From Flammeovirga agarivorans (lineage in GTDB: Bacteria > Bacteroidota > Bacteroidia > Cytophagales > Flammeovirgaceae): 64,000 nt of DNA. Location of the stretch: the NCBI RefSeq assembly GCF_012641475.1, contig NZ_JABAIL010000001.1:744001-808000 (forward strand). The letters are read 5' to 3'. Positions 7,123 through 16,403 of the stretch are shown here, in pieces. The notes under the pieces were generated by a model. The model searched no databases. It had not been told where the DNA came from and saw only the letters and a program-made list of their open reading frames with translations. The position numbers were made by a program, and so were the translations under genes. The first letter of the stretch is position 1. Every line of letters begins with the position of its first letter.

Positions 7123-9834
7123 ATGATGAAAGTAGGGATTTTTTTTGGAGGTATTTCGCGAGAACGTGAAATCTCCTTTGCAGGTGGTAGAACAGTGTAT
7201 GATAACCTAGATAAGCACTTGTTTGAGCCCGTACCAATATTTGTAGATAGTTTAGGCAACTTCATTCATTTGGAGTGGTCATATGTATATAAAGGAACAG
7301 TAAGAGATTTTTATCCCCCAGTACAAAGTATTCCTGAAGAATTATCAGGTTTCCAGATGTATGTAGAATCTCTTGGTAAACTTACAGAAAGTGAGGCTTC
7401 TGAAATGGCCTCAAAAGTGGGCCGAAAAGTAAACCCAAGTGACTTTTCTGATTTATTTGACTTTGCCTTTTTAGCACTTCATGGTCCATTTGGTGAAGAT
7501 GGAAACTTACAAGGTTTATTGGAGTGGTATGGTATTCCTTACTCAGGAGCAGGGGTTCTTTCTTCTGCGATCGGTATTGATAAAATTACTCAGAAGAAAT
7601 TATTTAAAGACTTAGGTTTAACCACTCCAGATTATGAAGTGATTGAGACTAAGGATTTAGAAGACGATATTATTGAAACTACTTACAAAAACTTAAAAGC
7701 CTCTTTAGGTATGCCTTTAGTGGTGAAAGCACCTCGTCAGGGGTCTTCATTAGGCGTAAGTATTGTAAAAGAAGATAATCTTGAGGCATTTAAGCATGCT
7801 GCAAAAAAATCATTATTTATTGAGGAAGTAAGCCAATCAGATTGGGTATCACTTTCTGATGATGATAAGATACGTTTTGTACATGATTTTGTAGATGTGA
7901 GATTAGGTATTGGACTTCCTGTGTATGTAAATGGACAAGAAGATCATATCATCTATAATCCAAAAGAACTATACGATCACCTATCATCATCTTTTGATAA
8001 AGAAGGTTTAGAGTCTGTAAGTTATCAGTCATTAGACGCGGAAGAGCGTTTACTTATCGAACAACATGTAAAAGGTAGAGAGTTTTCATGTATCGTTGTT
8101 GAAGACGAAGATGGAACTCCACTAGCATTGCCGCCTACGGAAATTGTTAGAGGTAATGAAGGTGTATTTGATTACCGTTCTAAGTACCTTCCTGGTATGA
8201 GTAGAAAGGTGACACCTATTGATCTGCCATTAGAAAAAGTACGCGAAATTCAATCAGATTGTGAGGATTTATATAAGAAATTACAGTTTGATGTATATGC
8301 TCGTATCGATGGTTTTGTGACAGAAGACGGGACAGTTTATCTAAATGACCCGAATACTACTTCTGGAATGATGCCTTCTTCATTCTTTTTCCATCAGGCA
8401 GCCGAAATAGGATTGAACCCTTCTCAGTTCTTAACTTTCATCATAAGAACATCTTTGGCTTGTCGTATCAGATCAGGAAAGAATACAGTTGTTACAAAAC
8501 CACTATTAAGAACACTAGATCAACAAATATCTCATTCTAATTCACTTCAACAGGAGTCTCTGAAAGTTGGTGTTATTATGGGAGGTTATTCTTCAGAACG
8601 CCATATTTCTGTTGAATCTGGTCGTAATATCTATGAAAAATTAGCATCATCACATAAGTATGAAGCTATTCCTATATTTCTGACTGGTGATCATGATAAC
8701 CACGAGTTGTATGAATTGCCAGTTAATATCATGTTGAAGGACAATGCTGATGATATTAAATTAAAAGTAAATCAAGCTTTAGCAGGTGAGAAGAATGCTA
8801 TTCTAACGGAAGCTATTGAAAAGGCGAAACCTATTACAAATAAGTATGCTGCAGGAGCTTGTTTTGATCCTAAACCTTTAAATTATGATACGCTAAAAGA
8901 GCGTGTTGATGCAGTATTTATTGCGTTACATGGTCGACCTGGCGAAGATGGTGCGGTACAGAAACATCTTAATGAAAAGCATATTCCATATAATGGTTCT
9001 GATGTTGATAGTTCAGAAATTACAATTGATAAATATGTAACAACAGAGATTCTAGGTAAGAAAGATATTTTTGTCGCTGAACATATGTTGTTAGAAAAAT
9101 CTATCTGGCAAGAAGATGCAAAAGCAGCTATAGACCAGGTAGAAAGTCGTTTTAAATTTCCTCTTATTGCAAAACCTGCCGATGACGGATGTTCTTCTGC
9201 AGTAATGATGATTAAGAAGAGAGAACAGTTGGAAAACTTTGCCCTAGCGATGTTTAGATCTGAAGAAGAGGTAAGTGAAGAACTTCGCCTTAAATTGGAT
9301 TTAGATAAAAACGAAGAATTTCCAAGTAAACAACGCATCCTGATTGAAGAATTGATTAGTGCAAAAGATGCAGATCATTTCCTTGAGATTACAGGAGGTA
9401 TGTTAACAAAGTGGCATGAAGATGGCACTCGTTCATATGAAGTTTTCGAACCATCAGAAGCATTAGCTAGTGGAGAGATCTTATCTCTTGAAGAAAAGTT
9501 TTTGGCAGGGGAAGGTCAAAATATAACACCTCCTCGTTTCTCTACGAATCCAGAAGAACAAAAATGGGTTTCTGATGCAGTAAGAAAGGATTTAGAAAAA
9601 GTAGCTAAAACATTAAATGTACAAGGGTATTGTAGAATTGATGCTTTTGTGAGAATTTGGAAAGAAGAGAAAAAGGTAGAAACTATTGTAATTGAAGTGA
9701 ATTCACTTCCAGGTATGACACCTGCTACTTGTATTTTCCATCAGGCAGCAATTAATGGATATAAGCCTTTTGATTTTATTGATAGTATCTTAGATTACGG
9801 AATTAAACGAACTGAAGCTAATCTTAGCAAATAA
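7123..9834 (+). CDS. double-length D-alanine-D-alanine ligase (two fused ATP-grasp ligases)
   Basis: 903 residues, about 2.7 times a normal Ddl (300-350 aa). Copy 1 (about 1-470) begins MKVGIFFGGISREREIS and keeps LHGPFGEDGNLQG, IGIDK, VVKAPRQGSSLGVS and DPNTTSGM. Copy 2 (about 480-903) begins LKVGVIMGGYSSERHIS and keeps LHGRPGEDGAVQ, AKPADDGCSSAV and the canonical metal and substrate motif EVNSLPGMT. So copy 1 has the better ATP loop, while copy 2 has the canonical C-terminal motif. The expected reaction is ATP-dependent D-Ala-D-Ala synthesis for peptidoglycan. The start is one of two adjacent ATGs (7123 or 7126); an in-frame TTG at 7114 overlaps the promoter box. A PASTA gene follows after 2 nt. 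Confidence 0.88.
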   Translation: MMKVGIFFGGISREREISFAGGRTVYDNLDKHLFEPVPIFVDSLGNFIHLEWSYVYKGTVRDFYPPVQSIPEELSGFQMYVESLGKLTESEASEMASKVGRKVNPSDFSDLFDFAFLALHGPFGEDGNLQGLLEWYGIPYSGAGVLSSAIGIDKITQKKLFKDLGLTTPDYEVIETKDLEDDIIETTYKNLKASLGMPLVVKAPRQGSSLGVSIVKEDNLEAFKHAAKKSLFIEEVSQSDWVSLSDDDKIRFVHDFVDVRLGIGLPVYVNGQEDHIIYNPKELYDHLSSSFDKEGLESVSYQSLDAEERLLIEQHVKGREFSCIVVEDEDGTPLALPPTEIVRGNEGVFDYRSKYLPGMSRKVTPIDLPLEKVREIQSDCEDLYKKLQFDVYARIDGFVTEDGTVYLNDPNTTSGMMPSSFFFHQAAEIGLNPSQFLTFIIRTSLACRIRSGKNTVVTKPLLRTLDQQISHSNSLQQESLKVGVIMGGYSSERHISVESGRNIYEKLASSHKYEAIPIFLTGDHDNHELYELPVNIMLKDNADDIKLKVNQALAGEKNAILTEAIEKAKPITNKYAAGACFDPKPLNYDTLKERVDAVFIALHGRPGEDGAVQKHLNEKHIPYNGSDVDSSEITIDKYVTTEILGKKDIFVAEHMLLEKSIWQEDAKAAIDQVESRFKFPLIAKPADDGCSSAVMMIKKREQLENFALAMFRSEEEVSEELRLKLDLDKNEEFPSKQRILIEELISAKDADHFLEITGGMLTKWHEDGTRSYEVFEPSEALASGEILSLEEKFLAGEGQNITPPRFSTNPEEQKWVSDAVRKDLEKVAKTLNVQGYCRIDAFVRIWKEEKKVETIVIEVNSLPGMTPATCIFHQAAINGYKPFDFIDSILDYGIKRTEANLSK

Positions 9835-9836
9835 TA

Positions 9837-10679
9837 ATGGATAAAGACAAGATTAAAAAAATCGTTTTTGGAGACTCTCCTTTATCACTTTTAATAAACT
9901 TAGTTTTAATAGCTGTTGCTTTTGTTGTTATACTATTTTTATTCTTTCAGGTGTACTTGCCTTCTTCAACAAAGCATGCAGAGACGGTTACTGTACCTAA
10001 AGTAGATAGTATGTCATTAGTAGATGCTACAAAGCGTTTAGAGGCAGCAGGTTTACGAGTAGCTGTTTTTGATTCTGCTCCTGTGAATTATGATGCAGGA
10101 TTACCTTACTTAACAGTTTTAGCTGCTACACCTAAGGCAGGTGAAAAGGTGAAAGATAACCGTAAAATCTATCTTACTGTTAACCCAGCTCAACCAGAAG
10201 CAATTACTTTAGATGACCTTTTAACTTCTTCGTTGAAAAATGCAGCTGAGGTGTTAAAGACGAAGGGAATTACTCCTGGTAAAGTAACTCGAGTGCCAGA
10301 TCGTTATGAAGGTATTCTTGAGGTGCGTTACAGAGGAACAATGATTCAGAAGTACGATAAAAAGAGAGGTAAGAAAATTCTTACCAAAAATAAAGTACAT
10401 AGAGGAGGAAAAGTTGACATTGTTGTTGGTGATGGCCTTGGTAAACAAGATACTGAAGTTCCTAATTTAGTAGGAATGTCAGAAGGTGATGCTGAGTTTG
10501 CTCTGTTTGGTCAAGGCTTAGGGAAAGGTAGAGTGCAATATATCCCATATGATACTATTCCAGGTGTTGTAGTGAAACAATATCCTTCAGCAGAGAAAGA
10601 TGAAGAAGGTAAATATCCTAGAATTAGATTTGGTCGAACGATAGATCTTTGGGTGTCTGAATTTACAGGCAAACAATAA
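9837..10679 (+). CDS. PASTA domain membrane protein
   Basis: 280 residues: a short basic cytoplasmic tail, one membrane helix (about 16-38), then three PASTA-like repeats opening at about 54 (VPKVDSMSLVDAT), 123 (TLDDLLTSSL) and 205 (VPNLVGMSEGDAE). No kinase domain is present, so this is a free-standing PASTA protein. PASTA domains bind peptidoglycan fragments, and the gene sits 2 nt behind the D-Ala-D-Ala ligase, so the two are surely co-transcribed and probably both serve wall synthesis. A bidirectional terminator follows. Confidence 0.88.
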   Translation: MDKDKIKKIVFGDSPLSLLINLVLIAVAFVVILFLFFQVYLPSSTKHAETVTVPKVDSMSLVDATKRLEAAGLRVAVFDSAPVNYDAGLPYLTVLAATPKAGEKVKDNRKIYLTVNPAQPEAITLDDLLTSSLKNAAEVLKTKGITPGKVTRVPDRYEGILEVRYRGTMIQKYDKKRGKKILTKNKVHRGGKVDIVVGDGLGKQDTEVPNLVGMSEGDAEFALFGQGLGKGRVQYIPYDTIPGVVVKQYPSAEKDEEGKYPRIRFGRTIDLWVSEFTGKQ

Positions 10680-10701
10680 ACTATCATGTATATAGAAACA
10701 G

Positions 10702-10735
10702 AAAAGGGAAGCATCTACGCTTCCCTTTTTTTATT
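10702..10735. terminator. bidirectional terminator between convergent genes
   Basis: Perfect 11-bp stem 10702-10712 with 10719-10729, 6-nt loop, T7 on the plus strand and T4 on the minus strand. It separates the PASTA gene from the LRR gene. Confidence 0.9.
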
Positions 10736-10748
10736 TTCTTGTTATATC

Positions 10749-11630
10749 TTACATATCAAAAATGATTTGAGTATCATGTAACTCAAGTTTGAGTTTCTTA
10801 ATATCACTTTTACTGATTGGGTTACCAGATAAAACCAAAACATCCAACCCTTTTAATTGACTAATATCTTTAGGTAGCTTCTTGAATTGATTTAATGATA
10901 AATCAAGCACTTTTAAAGATTTAAGTTGCTGAATATTTTTAGGCAAACTGTGCAATCTATTCCCCCTCAAATTTAGATAGGCTAAATGAGATAATGTTGT
11001 AATCTGATCAGGTAGTGATTTAATATTGTTATGGCTCAAGTTCAAGTCGTACAAATATGTACAGTTTTGTATAGATGAAGGGATATGTCGTAATTCATTG
11101 TGACCTATATCTAGGGAGAGTAAATATGAATTATTCCCTGTAATATTTTCTAGCTCAGAAATGTTATTATGGCTCAGATTTAATGCAATGAGGTGAGGAT
11201 ATTGATGATATTGTTGAGAAATACTTGCAACACCTTGATTTGACATGTCGATGTTGTATATCTCCTCATTGGGTGAATTTATATGGTCAATACGAACTGC
11301 TTCATTGCGCCCTAAAGTGTATGCAGCCTCGATCGCATCATAATATTCATTATCAATGGCAGCAATAAAATCTAGGCAGAAATTAGGGTTATAATACCCC
11401 ATTTTTTTACCCAGTTGACTTTTAGCAAGCCCTCTATGATAATATGCTGATCCAAGATCATCTTGAATACTAACAGCCATTGTAAAACTGGAAATGGCCT
11501 CTAAATAATTTTCATTATTGAATTGTTCAACACCTCTTTCTAAAAATGACTGAGGATCATTATTTAAGGGGTGAAAGGCAAAGAGGGTAAGTATTATTGG
11601 GATAATTGCGACTTTTATGAAAATCTTCAT
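10749..11630 (-). CDS. secreted TPR / leucine-rich-repeat protein
   Basis: 293 residues from the ATG at 11630; a longer frame from 11654 adds eight residues ahead of the signal peptide (MKIFIKVAIIPIILTLFAF). After the signal come about 1.5 TPR motifs (residues 25-100, for example YLEAISSFTMAVS and SAYYHRGLAKSQLGK). Then about six LRR units follow with the consensus LxxLNLSHNNIxxL, for example LIALNLSHNNISEL, LAYLNLRGNRLHSL and LKVLDLSLNQFKKL. It is likely a periplasmic or surface scaffold that binds another protein; the partner is unknown. It probably forms its own transcript. Confidence 0.8.
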   Translation of the reverse strand: MKIFIKVAIIPIILTLFAFHPLNNDPQSFLERGVEQFNNENYLEAISSFTMAVSIQDDLGSAYYHRGLAKSQLGKKMGYYNPNFCLDFIAAIDNEYYDAIEAAYTLGRNEAVRIDHINSPNEEIYNIDMSNQGVASISQQYHQYPHLIALNLSHNNISELENITGNNSYLLSLDIGHNELRHIPSSIQNCTYLYDLNLSHNNIKSLPDQITTLSHLAYLNLRGNRLHSLPKNIQQLKSLKVLDLSLNQFKKLPKDISQLKGLDVLVLSGNPISKSDIKKLKLELHDTQIIFDM

Positions 11631-11741
11631 AACAGTAAAAATTAGGTATAACAAGTAAGTACTTAATTAAACTGTTATCCCGAAAAATTAGTTTTTGTTT
11701 TTTTGTCTGATAAGTATGAAAACATACATGCATTGGAAGTG

Positions 11742-12560
11742 CTATGATTTCGGAGAATTATTCTCTTCATCATCAAGCATATAATTTCTGATTTTTCCTC
11801 TTAGTTCAATAGCAGAGATATTGTGGTCAATAACACCACCTTGGATAAATGACATCTGTCCAGTTTCTTCTGAAACAATTAATACTATACAGTTGGTATT
11901 TTCCGTCATACCAATACCTGCTCTATGTCTAAGACCCATGGTTGCAGGAATGTTAGGGTTTTCAGAAACAGGAAGGATACATCTTGCCGCTTGGATTCTA
12001 TTTTTGTAGATCAAACAAGCACCATCATGCATGGGGCTATTTTTGAAAAAGATGGATAATAGAAGTCTCTTTGAAATTTTTGCATCGACATAATCTCCAG
12101 TTTCAGCATAGAACTGTAAAGCATCATCTTTAGAAATAACAATAAGTGCACCTGTATTGGTACCACTCATGTCTTTCATTGCATCAATGATAGAAGGGAT
12201 GTCTAAATCAATTTCAGTTTCTTTACTCTTGGTTTTGAAGAGTTGAAACAAAGGGAAGTTTTTGAAATCAGTAGACTTTCCAATGATGAGTAAGAACTTT
12301 CGTATTTCCTGTTGGAAAAGGATGAAAGCTGCAATTACCCCAACATCAATAAACTGACTTAGAATCTCAGATAGTAATTCCATGTCAGTGGCTTTTACCA
12401 CTAAATAAGTGAGGTAAATTGAAAGTCCACCAACAAATATTTTTAAAGCAACACTGCCTTTTATCAATTTATACATGTGAAACAACAACACCGATACCAA
12501 TAGGATATCGAGGAAGTCCACAAAATTGATTTCTAAAAAGCCAACGCTGAATAATAACAT
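11742..12560 (-). CDS. cdaA: diadenylate cyclase CdaA
   Basis: 272 residues with three N-terminal membrane helices (about 8-28, 38-58, 68-88) and a cytoplasmic DAC domain. The diagnostic DGA (179-181) and RHR (211-213, in MGLRHRAGIG) motifs are intact, so it should make c-di-AMP from two ATP. Length and layout match the CdaA/DacA class. It lies 81 nt downstream of folP on the same strand, an arrangement common in Bacteroidota. No CdaR partner is adjacent. Confidence 0.95.
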   Translation of the reverse strand: MLLFSVGFLEINFVDFLDILLVSVLLFHMYKLIKGSVALKIFVGGLSIYLTYLVVKATDMELLSEILSQFIDVGVIAAFILFQQEIRKFLLIIGKSTDFKNFPLFQLFKTKSKETEIDLDIPSIIDAMKDMSGTNTGALIVISKDDALQFYAETGDYVDAKISKRLLLSIFFKNSPMHDGACLIYKNRIQAARCILPVSENPNIPATMGLRHRAGIGMTENTNCIVLIVSEETGQMSFIQGGVIDHNISAIELRGKIRNYMLDDEENNSPKS

Positions 12561-12641
12561 TTATATTCGGTCTGAGATGTGATCACAAAAATCTAATATT
12601 CTATATACAAAAATAGACCCTTTCTTTAAAAAAGAAACTGT

Positions 12642-13475
12642 TTACGAGAGAAGTTTTACACATTCTACAGCTTGTTTTACATCATGTACTCTTAGAATGT
12701 TAGCTCCTTTCTGAATTGCAACAGTATTAATGACAGTTGTTCCATTTAGAGCATCTTGCGGAGTGATGTTTAACTTTTTGGTAATCATGGATTTACGAGA
12801 TACTCCAATAAGAAGTGGGCATTCTAAAGACTGTAAAAGGTCTAACTCATGCAGTAACTCATAATTTTGCTCAAGTGTTTTAGCGAAACCAAAACCAGGG
12901 TCTAATATTAAATCACTACCTCCATCTTTAAGAAATTCATTTTTCTTTTCTGCAAAATGTCGAATGACCTCGTGTGTAACCCCACTTGGGTAATCAGTGA
13001 GTTGCTGCATCGTTTGAGGGTTTCCTCTCATATGCATCAAGATATAAGGAACATTTAGTTTTTTGACTGTATCAAACATTTTGTCATCTAAACTTCCTCC
13101 AGATATATCATTAATAATACTAGCACCCGCCTGAATACTTTTTTCTGCTACTTCACTTCTAAATGTATCAATAGAGATAATAGCTTGAGGATATTTCTCC
13201 TTAATCGATTCGATAATTGGAATTACTCTTTCTAATTCCTCAAAAGTAGATACATGGTCTGCACCAGGTCTTGAAGAGTAACCACCGATATCTAGAAAAG
13301 TGGCACCATCTTTCAACATTTGGTCTGCTTGTGCAACTGCATCTTCGATATAAACTTTTCTACTATGTGTATAAAATGAATCAGGAGTAGCATTTATGAT
13401 ACCCATGACTTTAGGAGTAGTTAATTCTAAAAGATTTCCAGAAATTTTAATTGAAAGGGGGGATGTTTTCATCAT
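12642..13475 (-). CDS. folP: dihydropteroate synthase
   Basis: 277 residues. The pterin-binding TIM barrel is complete: MGIINATPDSFY near residue 24, DIGGYSSRPGA, ISIDTFRSEVAEK, INDISGG, ILDPGFGFAKT and the late IGVSRKSMI. It condenses pABA with 7,8-dihydropterin pyrophosphate in folate synthesis. It is the promoter-proximal gene of a folP-cdaA unit, transcribed divergently from the DUF1599 gene. A well-spaced promoter is visible at 13505-13534. Confidence 0.95.
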   Translation of the reverse strand: MMKTSPLSIKISGNLLELTTPKVMGIINATPDSFYTHSRKVYIEDAVAQADQMLKDGATFLDIGGYSSRPGADHVSTFEELERVIPIIESIKEKYPQAIISIDTFRSEVAEKSIQAGASIINDISGGSLDDKMFDTVKKLNVPYILMHMRGNPQTMQQLTDYPSGVTHEVIRHFAEKKNEFLKDGGSDLILDPGFGFAKTLEQNYELLHELDLLQSLECPLLIGVSRKSMITKKLNITPQDALNGTTVINTVAIQKGANILRVHDVKQAVECVKLLS

Positions 13476-13504
13476 TTATTTTGATGTATCTATTAACTTT
13501 ACGG

Positions 13505-13534
13505 CAAAGTTAGTTGAAAAAAATCACTAACAAA
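13505..13534 (-). promoter_or_regulatory. folP promoter
   Basis: On the minus strand, TTTG (complement of CAAA at 13531-13534), an 18-nt spacer, then TAACTTTG (complement of CAAAGTTA at 13505-13512) match the Bacteroidota TTTG-N19-TAnnTTTG promoter. The transcript would start about 20-25 nt before the folP ATG. CAAAGTTAG occurs twice, 26 nt apart. Confidence 0.6.
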
Positions 13535-13547
13535 GTTAGAACAAGAA

Positions 13548-14096
13548 ATGGCAGAGAAGACAGAACAAGAATTTAAGGCAGTGATTTCAAAATGTAGATC
13601 ACTATTTGAAAAGAAAACGATTGATTACGGTACAGCTTGGAGAATATTACGATTATCTTCCATTACAGATCAAATCTATATCAAAGCAATGCGTATCCGC
13701 TCAATTCAAGAGAAAGGAACGCAAAAAATTGATGAAGATATTCTTGATGAATTCGTAGCGATTATCAATTATTGTTTGATGGCTTTAACTCAGCTAGAAT
13801 TACTTGAAGACGAAAGAATGGAGTTGTCGGCAGAAGAAGTAATGAAGTATTACGATAAGCATGCTAACGAAACCATGAACTTAATGTTCAACAAGAACCA
13901 TGATTATGGTGAAGCTTGGAGAATGATGAGAGTATCTAGTATCACTGATATTATTCTTATGAAATTACTTCGAGTGAAACAAATTGAAGGAAACGAAGGG
14001 AAAACTATTGTGTCTGAAGGAGTAGATGCTAATTATCAGGATATGATTAACTATTCGATATTTGCCTTGATTCTATCAGGTTTTGTATCAGAATAA
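13548..14096 (+). CDS. DUF1599 (nucleotide-modification-associated) protein
   Basis: 182 residues, soluble, all-helical. The sequence contains a clear internal duplication: DYGTAWRILRLSSITDQI near residue 26 and DYGEAWRMMRVSSITDII near residue 122, each followed by a basic helix (KAMRIRSIQ, KLLRVKQIE). This is the DUF1599 family, which is near-universal in Bacteroidota beside folP; its biochemical role is not established, though the domain has been linked to nucleotide modification. It is transcribed divergently from folP. Confidence 0.88.
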   Translation: MAEKTEQEFKAVISKCRSLFEKKTIDYGTAWRILRLSSITDQIYIKAMRIRSIQEKGTQKIDEDILDEFVAIINYCLMALTQLELLEDERMELSAEEVMKYYDKHANETMNLMFNKNHDYGEAWRMMRVSSITDIILMKLLRVKQIEGNEGKTIVSEGVDANYQDMINYSIFALILSGFVSE

Positions 14097-14171
14097 ATCC
14101 TATCTTTAGAAGACTTTTTTATTTAACGACTTTTTAGAACGACGAACAGCAACCTACTCAATAATAGACGA

Positions 14172-15332
14172 ATGAGAGTTTTACAGAGAATTTTTGCCAT
14201 ACTTGTGGGATTAGTATTCATGGTGTCTGGATTTGTGAAAATCGACGACCCTATGGGGACTGCAATAAAATTTGAAGAATATTTCCATGTATTTGCAGAT
14301 GATATGGCCGGAACAATAGGCTTTATGGAAGTGTTTTTCAATGAAATGGCACATTGGTCTTTGATATTGTCAGTACTTTTCTCGTCATTTGAATTTATCT
14401 TAGGTGTTGCTCTAGTTGTAAATTATAAACCTAGATTAATGCAGAAGGCTACATTAGCACTTTTAGTATTTTTCGGGTTCTTAACTTTTTATTCTGCATA
14501 CTTTGATAAAGTAACAGATTGTGGATGCTTTGGAGATGCTATCAAATTCTCTCCTTGGGGATCTTTTACCAAAGACATCATTTTATTGGTGTTGCTTTTA
14601 GTGGCGATGGTTCTGACACCAAAAAAGAAAGCCTCTCAGTTTGGAACTTATGGAGGAGATAGAAATTATACAAAAGACAAATCAAACCCAATGCAAGTAT
14701 TAATGGTATGGTTGTCTGTTTTCTTCTCTTTTGGTCTATGTTATTATGCTTTGGAACACTTGCCTCCAATAGACTTCAGACCATATCAGATAGGTGCAAA
14801 TATTGAAGAAATGATGAAACCTCAAGCTCCATGTGTCAATGTTTATTACATGGAAAAAGATGGAGAGGAGAAGGTTTTTGAAACATATCCAACAGATCCT
14901 GCATGGAAATTTAAGAGGATGGAAATCTTAAATGAAGATGAGTGCAAACCACTTATTCCGGATTATTATGTTTCCAATGAAAATGGAGATGATCTGACAG
15001 AAATCACAACAACAGGAACAAAGTTGTTGATAATTGTACAGAATGTATCTAAAATTAATTTTGAGGTGATGGAACCTATCAATAAATTAATTGCAGATGT
15101 TTCTATGAAAGATGTAAAAGCAGTTACGATAACAAGTGATGCTTCAGATTTTGAGAAATTCAGACATGATGTACAACTTGCTACTCCTTATTATTATGCA
15201 GATGCAACTGTCCTTAAAGCTATGATCCGCTCTAACCCAGGGGTGATCTTAGTAAAAGATGGTACAATTTTAGGAAAATGGCATTATAATGATACTCCAA
15301 CTGTGGAGGAATTAACTACTCTTATTGATTAA
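14172..15332 (+). CDS. BT_3928-type DoxX-like membrane protein with thioredoxin-like tail
   Basis: 386 residues. The N-terminal half has a DoxX/MauE-like four-helix membrane domain with SGFVKIDDPMGTAIKFEEYF near residues 19-38 and a TDCGCFGD cysteine motif near 116. A further helix lies near 180, then an extracytoplasmic domain with a thioredoxin-like fold lacking a CxxC. The protein is a conserved Bacteroidota family placed in the folP/aroK neighbourhood; a role in membrane redox or disulfide chemistry is inferred only from the fold. It is followed after 5 nt by the permease gene. Confidence 0.82.
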   Translation: MRVLQRIFAILVGLVFMVSGFVKIDDPMGTAIKFEEYFHVFADDMAGTIGFMEVFFNEMAHWSLILSVLFSSFEFILGVALVVNYKPRLMQKATLALLVFFGFLTFYSAYFDKVTDCGCFGDAIKFSPWGSFTKDIILLVLLLVAMVLTPKKKASQFGTYGGDRNYTKDKSNPMQVLMVWLSVFFSFGLCYYALEHLPPIDFRPYQIGANIEEMMKPQAPCVNVYYMEKDGEEKVFETYPTDPAWKFKRMEILNEDECKPLIPDYYVSNENGDDLTEITTTGTKLLIIVQNVSKINFEVMEPINKLIADVSMKDVKAVTITSDASDFEKFRHDVQLATPYYYADATVLKAMIRSNPGVILVKDGTILGKWHYNDTPTVEELTTLID

Positions 15333-15337
15333 TATCT

Positions 15338-16393
15338 GTGCTTCAATTTATAATAAATAGATTCTTATACGGATTATTGGTAATCTGGGGTGTGATCACA
15401 GTAGTGTTCATGCTTTTTCATGCCCTTCCTGGCGATCCTGTAGACCTTATGTCCGGTCAGCATGCTGATTTAGAGACAAGAGAGCTTATCCGTCATGAAT
15501 TAGGACTAGATAAACCGTTGATCGTTCAATATGGTAGATACTTAAGTGATTTATCCATTATTTCAATTGAAGAAAACACAGAAAAAGCCGCTAAAAAATA
15601 TCATTACTTCAAAGTGATTGGAGGAGAAAACTATTGCTTAGTTTTTAAGCCACCCTATCTTAGAAAGTCGTTTCAAACAAATAAGAGGGTAGATGATATT
15701 CTTCTTGAAAGCCTCCCTGGTACATTTTGGCTGTCGTTGGCTGCAATCTTAATTGCTTCTATATTGGGTGTGTTTTTAGGAGTGGTGGCAGCATTAAACT
15801 ATGGACAGAAAATAGACCATTTTATTATTAGTGGTTCTGTAGTATTTATATCCATGCCGTCTTTCGTGTTAGCTATTCTAATGGCAATGATATTCGGTTA
15901 TTATTTATCTGATATCACTCATTTGAGTATGACAGGATCATTATGGGTAAATGACCCTATTTATGGACGACAACTTCATCTGGAGAATATTATCTTACCT
16001 GCCATTACCCTCGCTACAAGACCTTTAGCAATCATTGTACAATTGACAAGAAGTTCTATGCTAGATGTGATGTCTCAGGATTATGTGAGAACAGCAAAAG
16101 CTAAAGGAGCTGGGTTTGTAAGAGTCGTAACTGTACATACATTAAGAAATGCCTTAAATCCTGTAATCACAGCAGTTTCAGGTTGGCTAGCGACGATGTT
16201 AGCAGGTGCATTTTTTATTGAATATATTTTCAAGTGGAAAGGATTAGGTTTTAAAACGATTCAGGCGGTAGAGTATTTAGATCTTCCAGTAGTAATGGGA
16301 TCTACAATATTTATCGCATTTGGTTTTGTTGTTGTTAATATCTTCGTGGATATTTTGTATGCTGTCCTAGATCCTAAAATTAGACTGACTTAG
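15338..16393 (+). CDS. DppB/OppB-type ABC permease, unpartnered
   Basis: 351 residues with six predicted helices. The N-terminal IINRFLYGLLVIWGVITVVFMLFHALPGDP and the EAA-loop stretch SQDYVRTAKAKGAGFVRVVTVHTLRNALNP are classic for dipeptide/oligopeptide permeases of the DppB type. The start is GTG at 15338, 5 nt after the previous stop. Residues 70-115 hold a polar insertion longer than usual. No second permease, binding protein or ATPase lies next to it, so partners must be encoded elsewhere. Confidence 0.9.
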   Translation: MLQFIINRFLYGLLVIWGVITVVFMLFHALPGDPVDLMSGQHADLETRELIRHELGLDKPLIVQYGRYLSDLSIISIEENTEKAAKKYHYFKVIGGENYCLVFKPPYLRKSFQTNKRVDDILLESLPGTFWLSLAAILIASILGVFLGVVAALNYGQKIDHFIISGSVVFISMPSFVLAILMAMIFGYYLSDITHLSMTGSLWVNDPIYGRQLHLENIILPAITLATRPLAIIVQLTRSSMLDVMSQDYVRTAKAKGAGFVRVVTVHTLRNALNPVITAVSGWLATMLAGAFFIEYIFKWKGLGFKTIQAVEYLDLPVVMGSTIFIAFGFVVVNIFVDILYAVLDPKIRLT

Positions 16394-16403
16394 AAAAGTT
16401 ATT

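Noticed and set aside
8883-9338. 151-codon antisense ORF inside the Ddl gene
   Set aside because: Ser-rich shadow of the strongly coding opposite strand; Ddl motifs lie across it.
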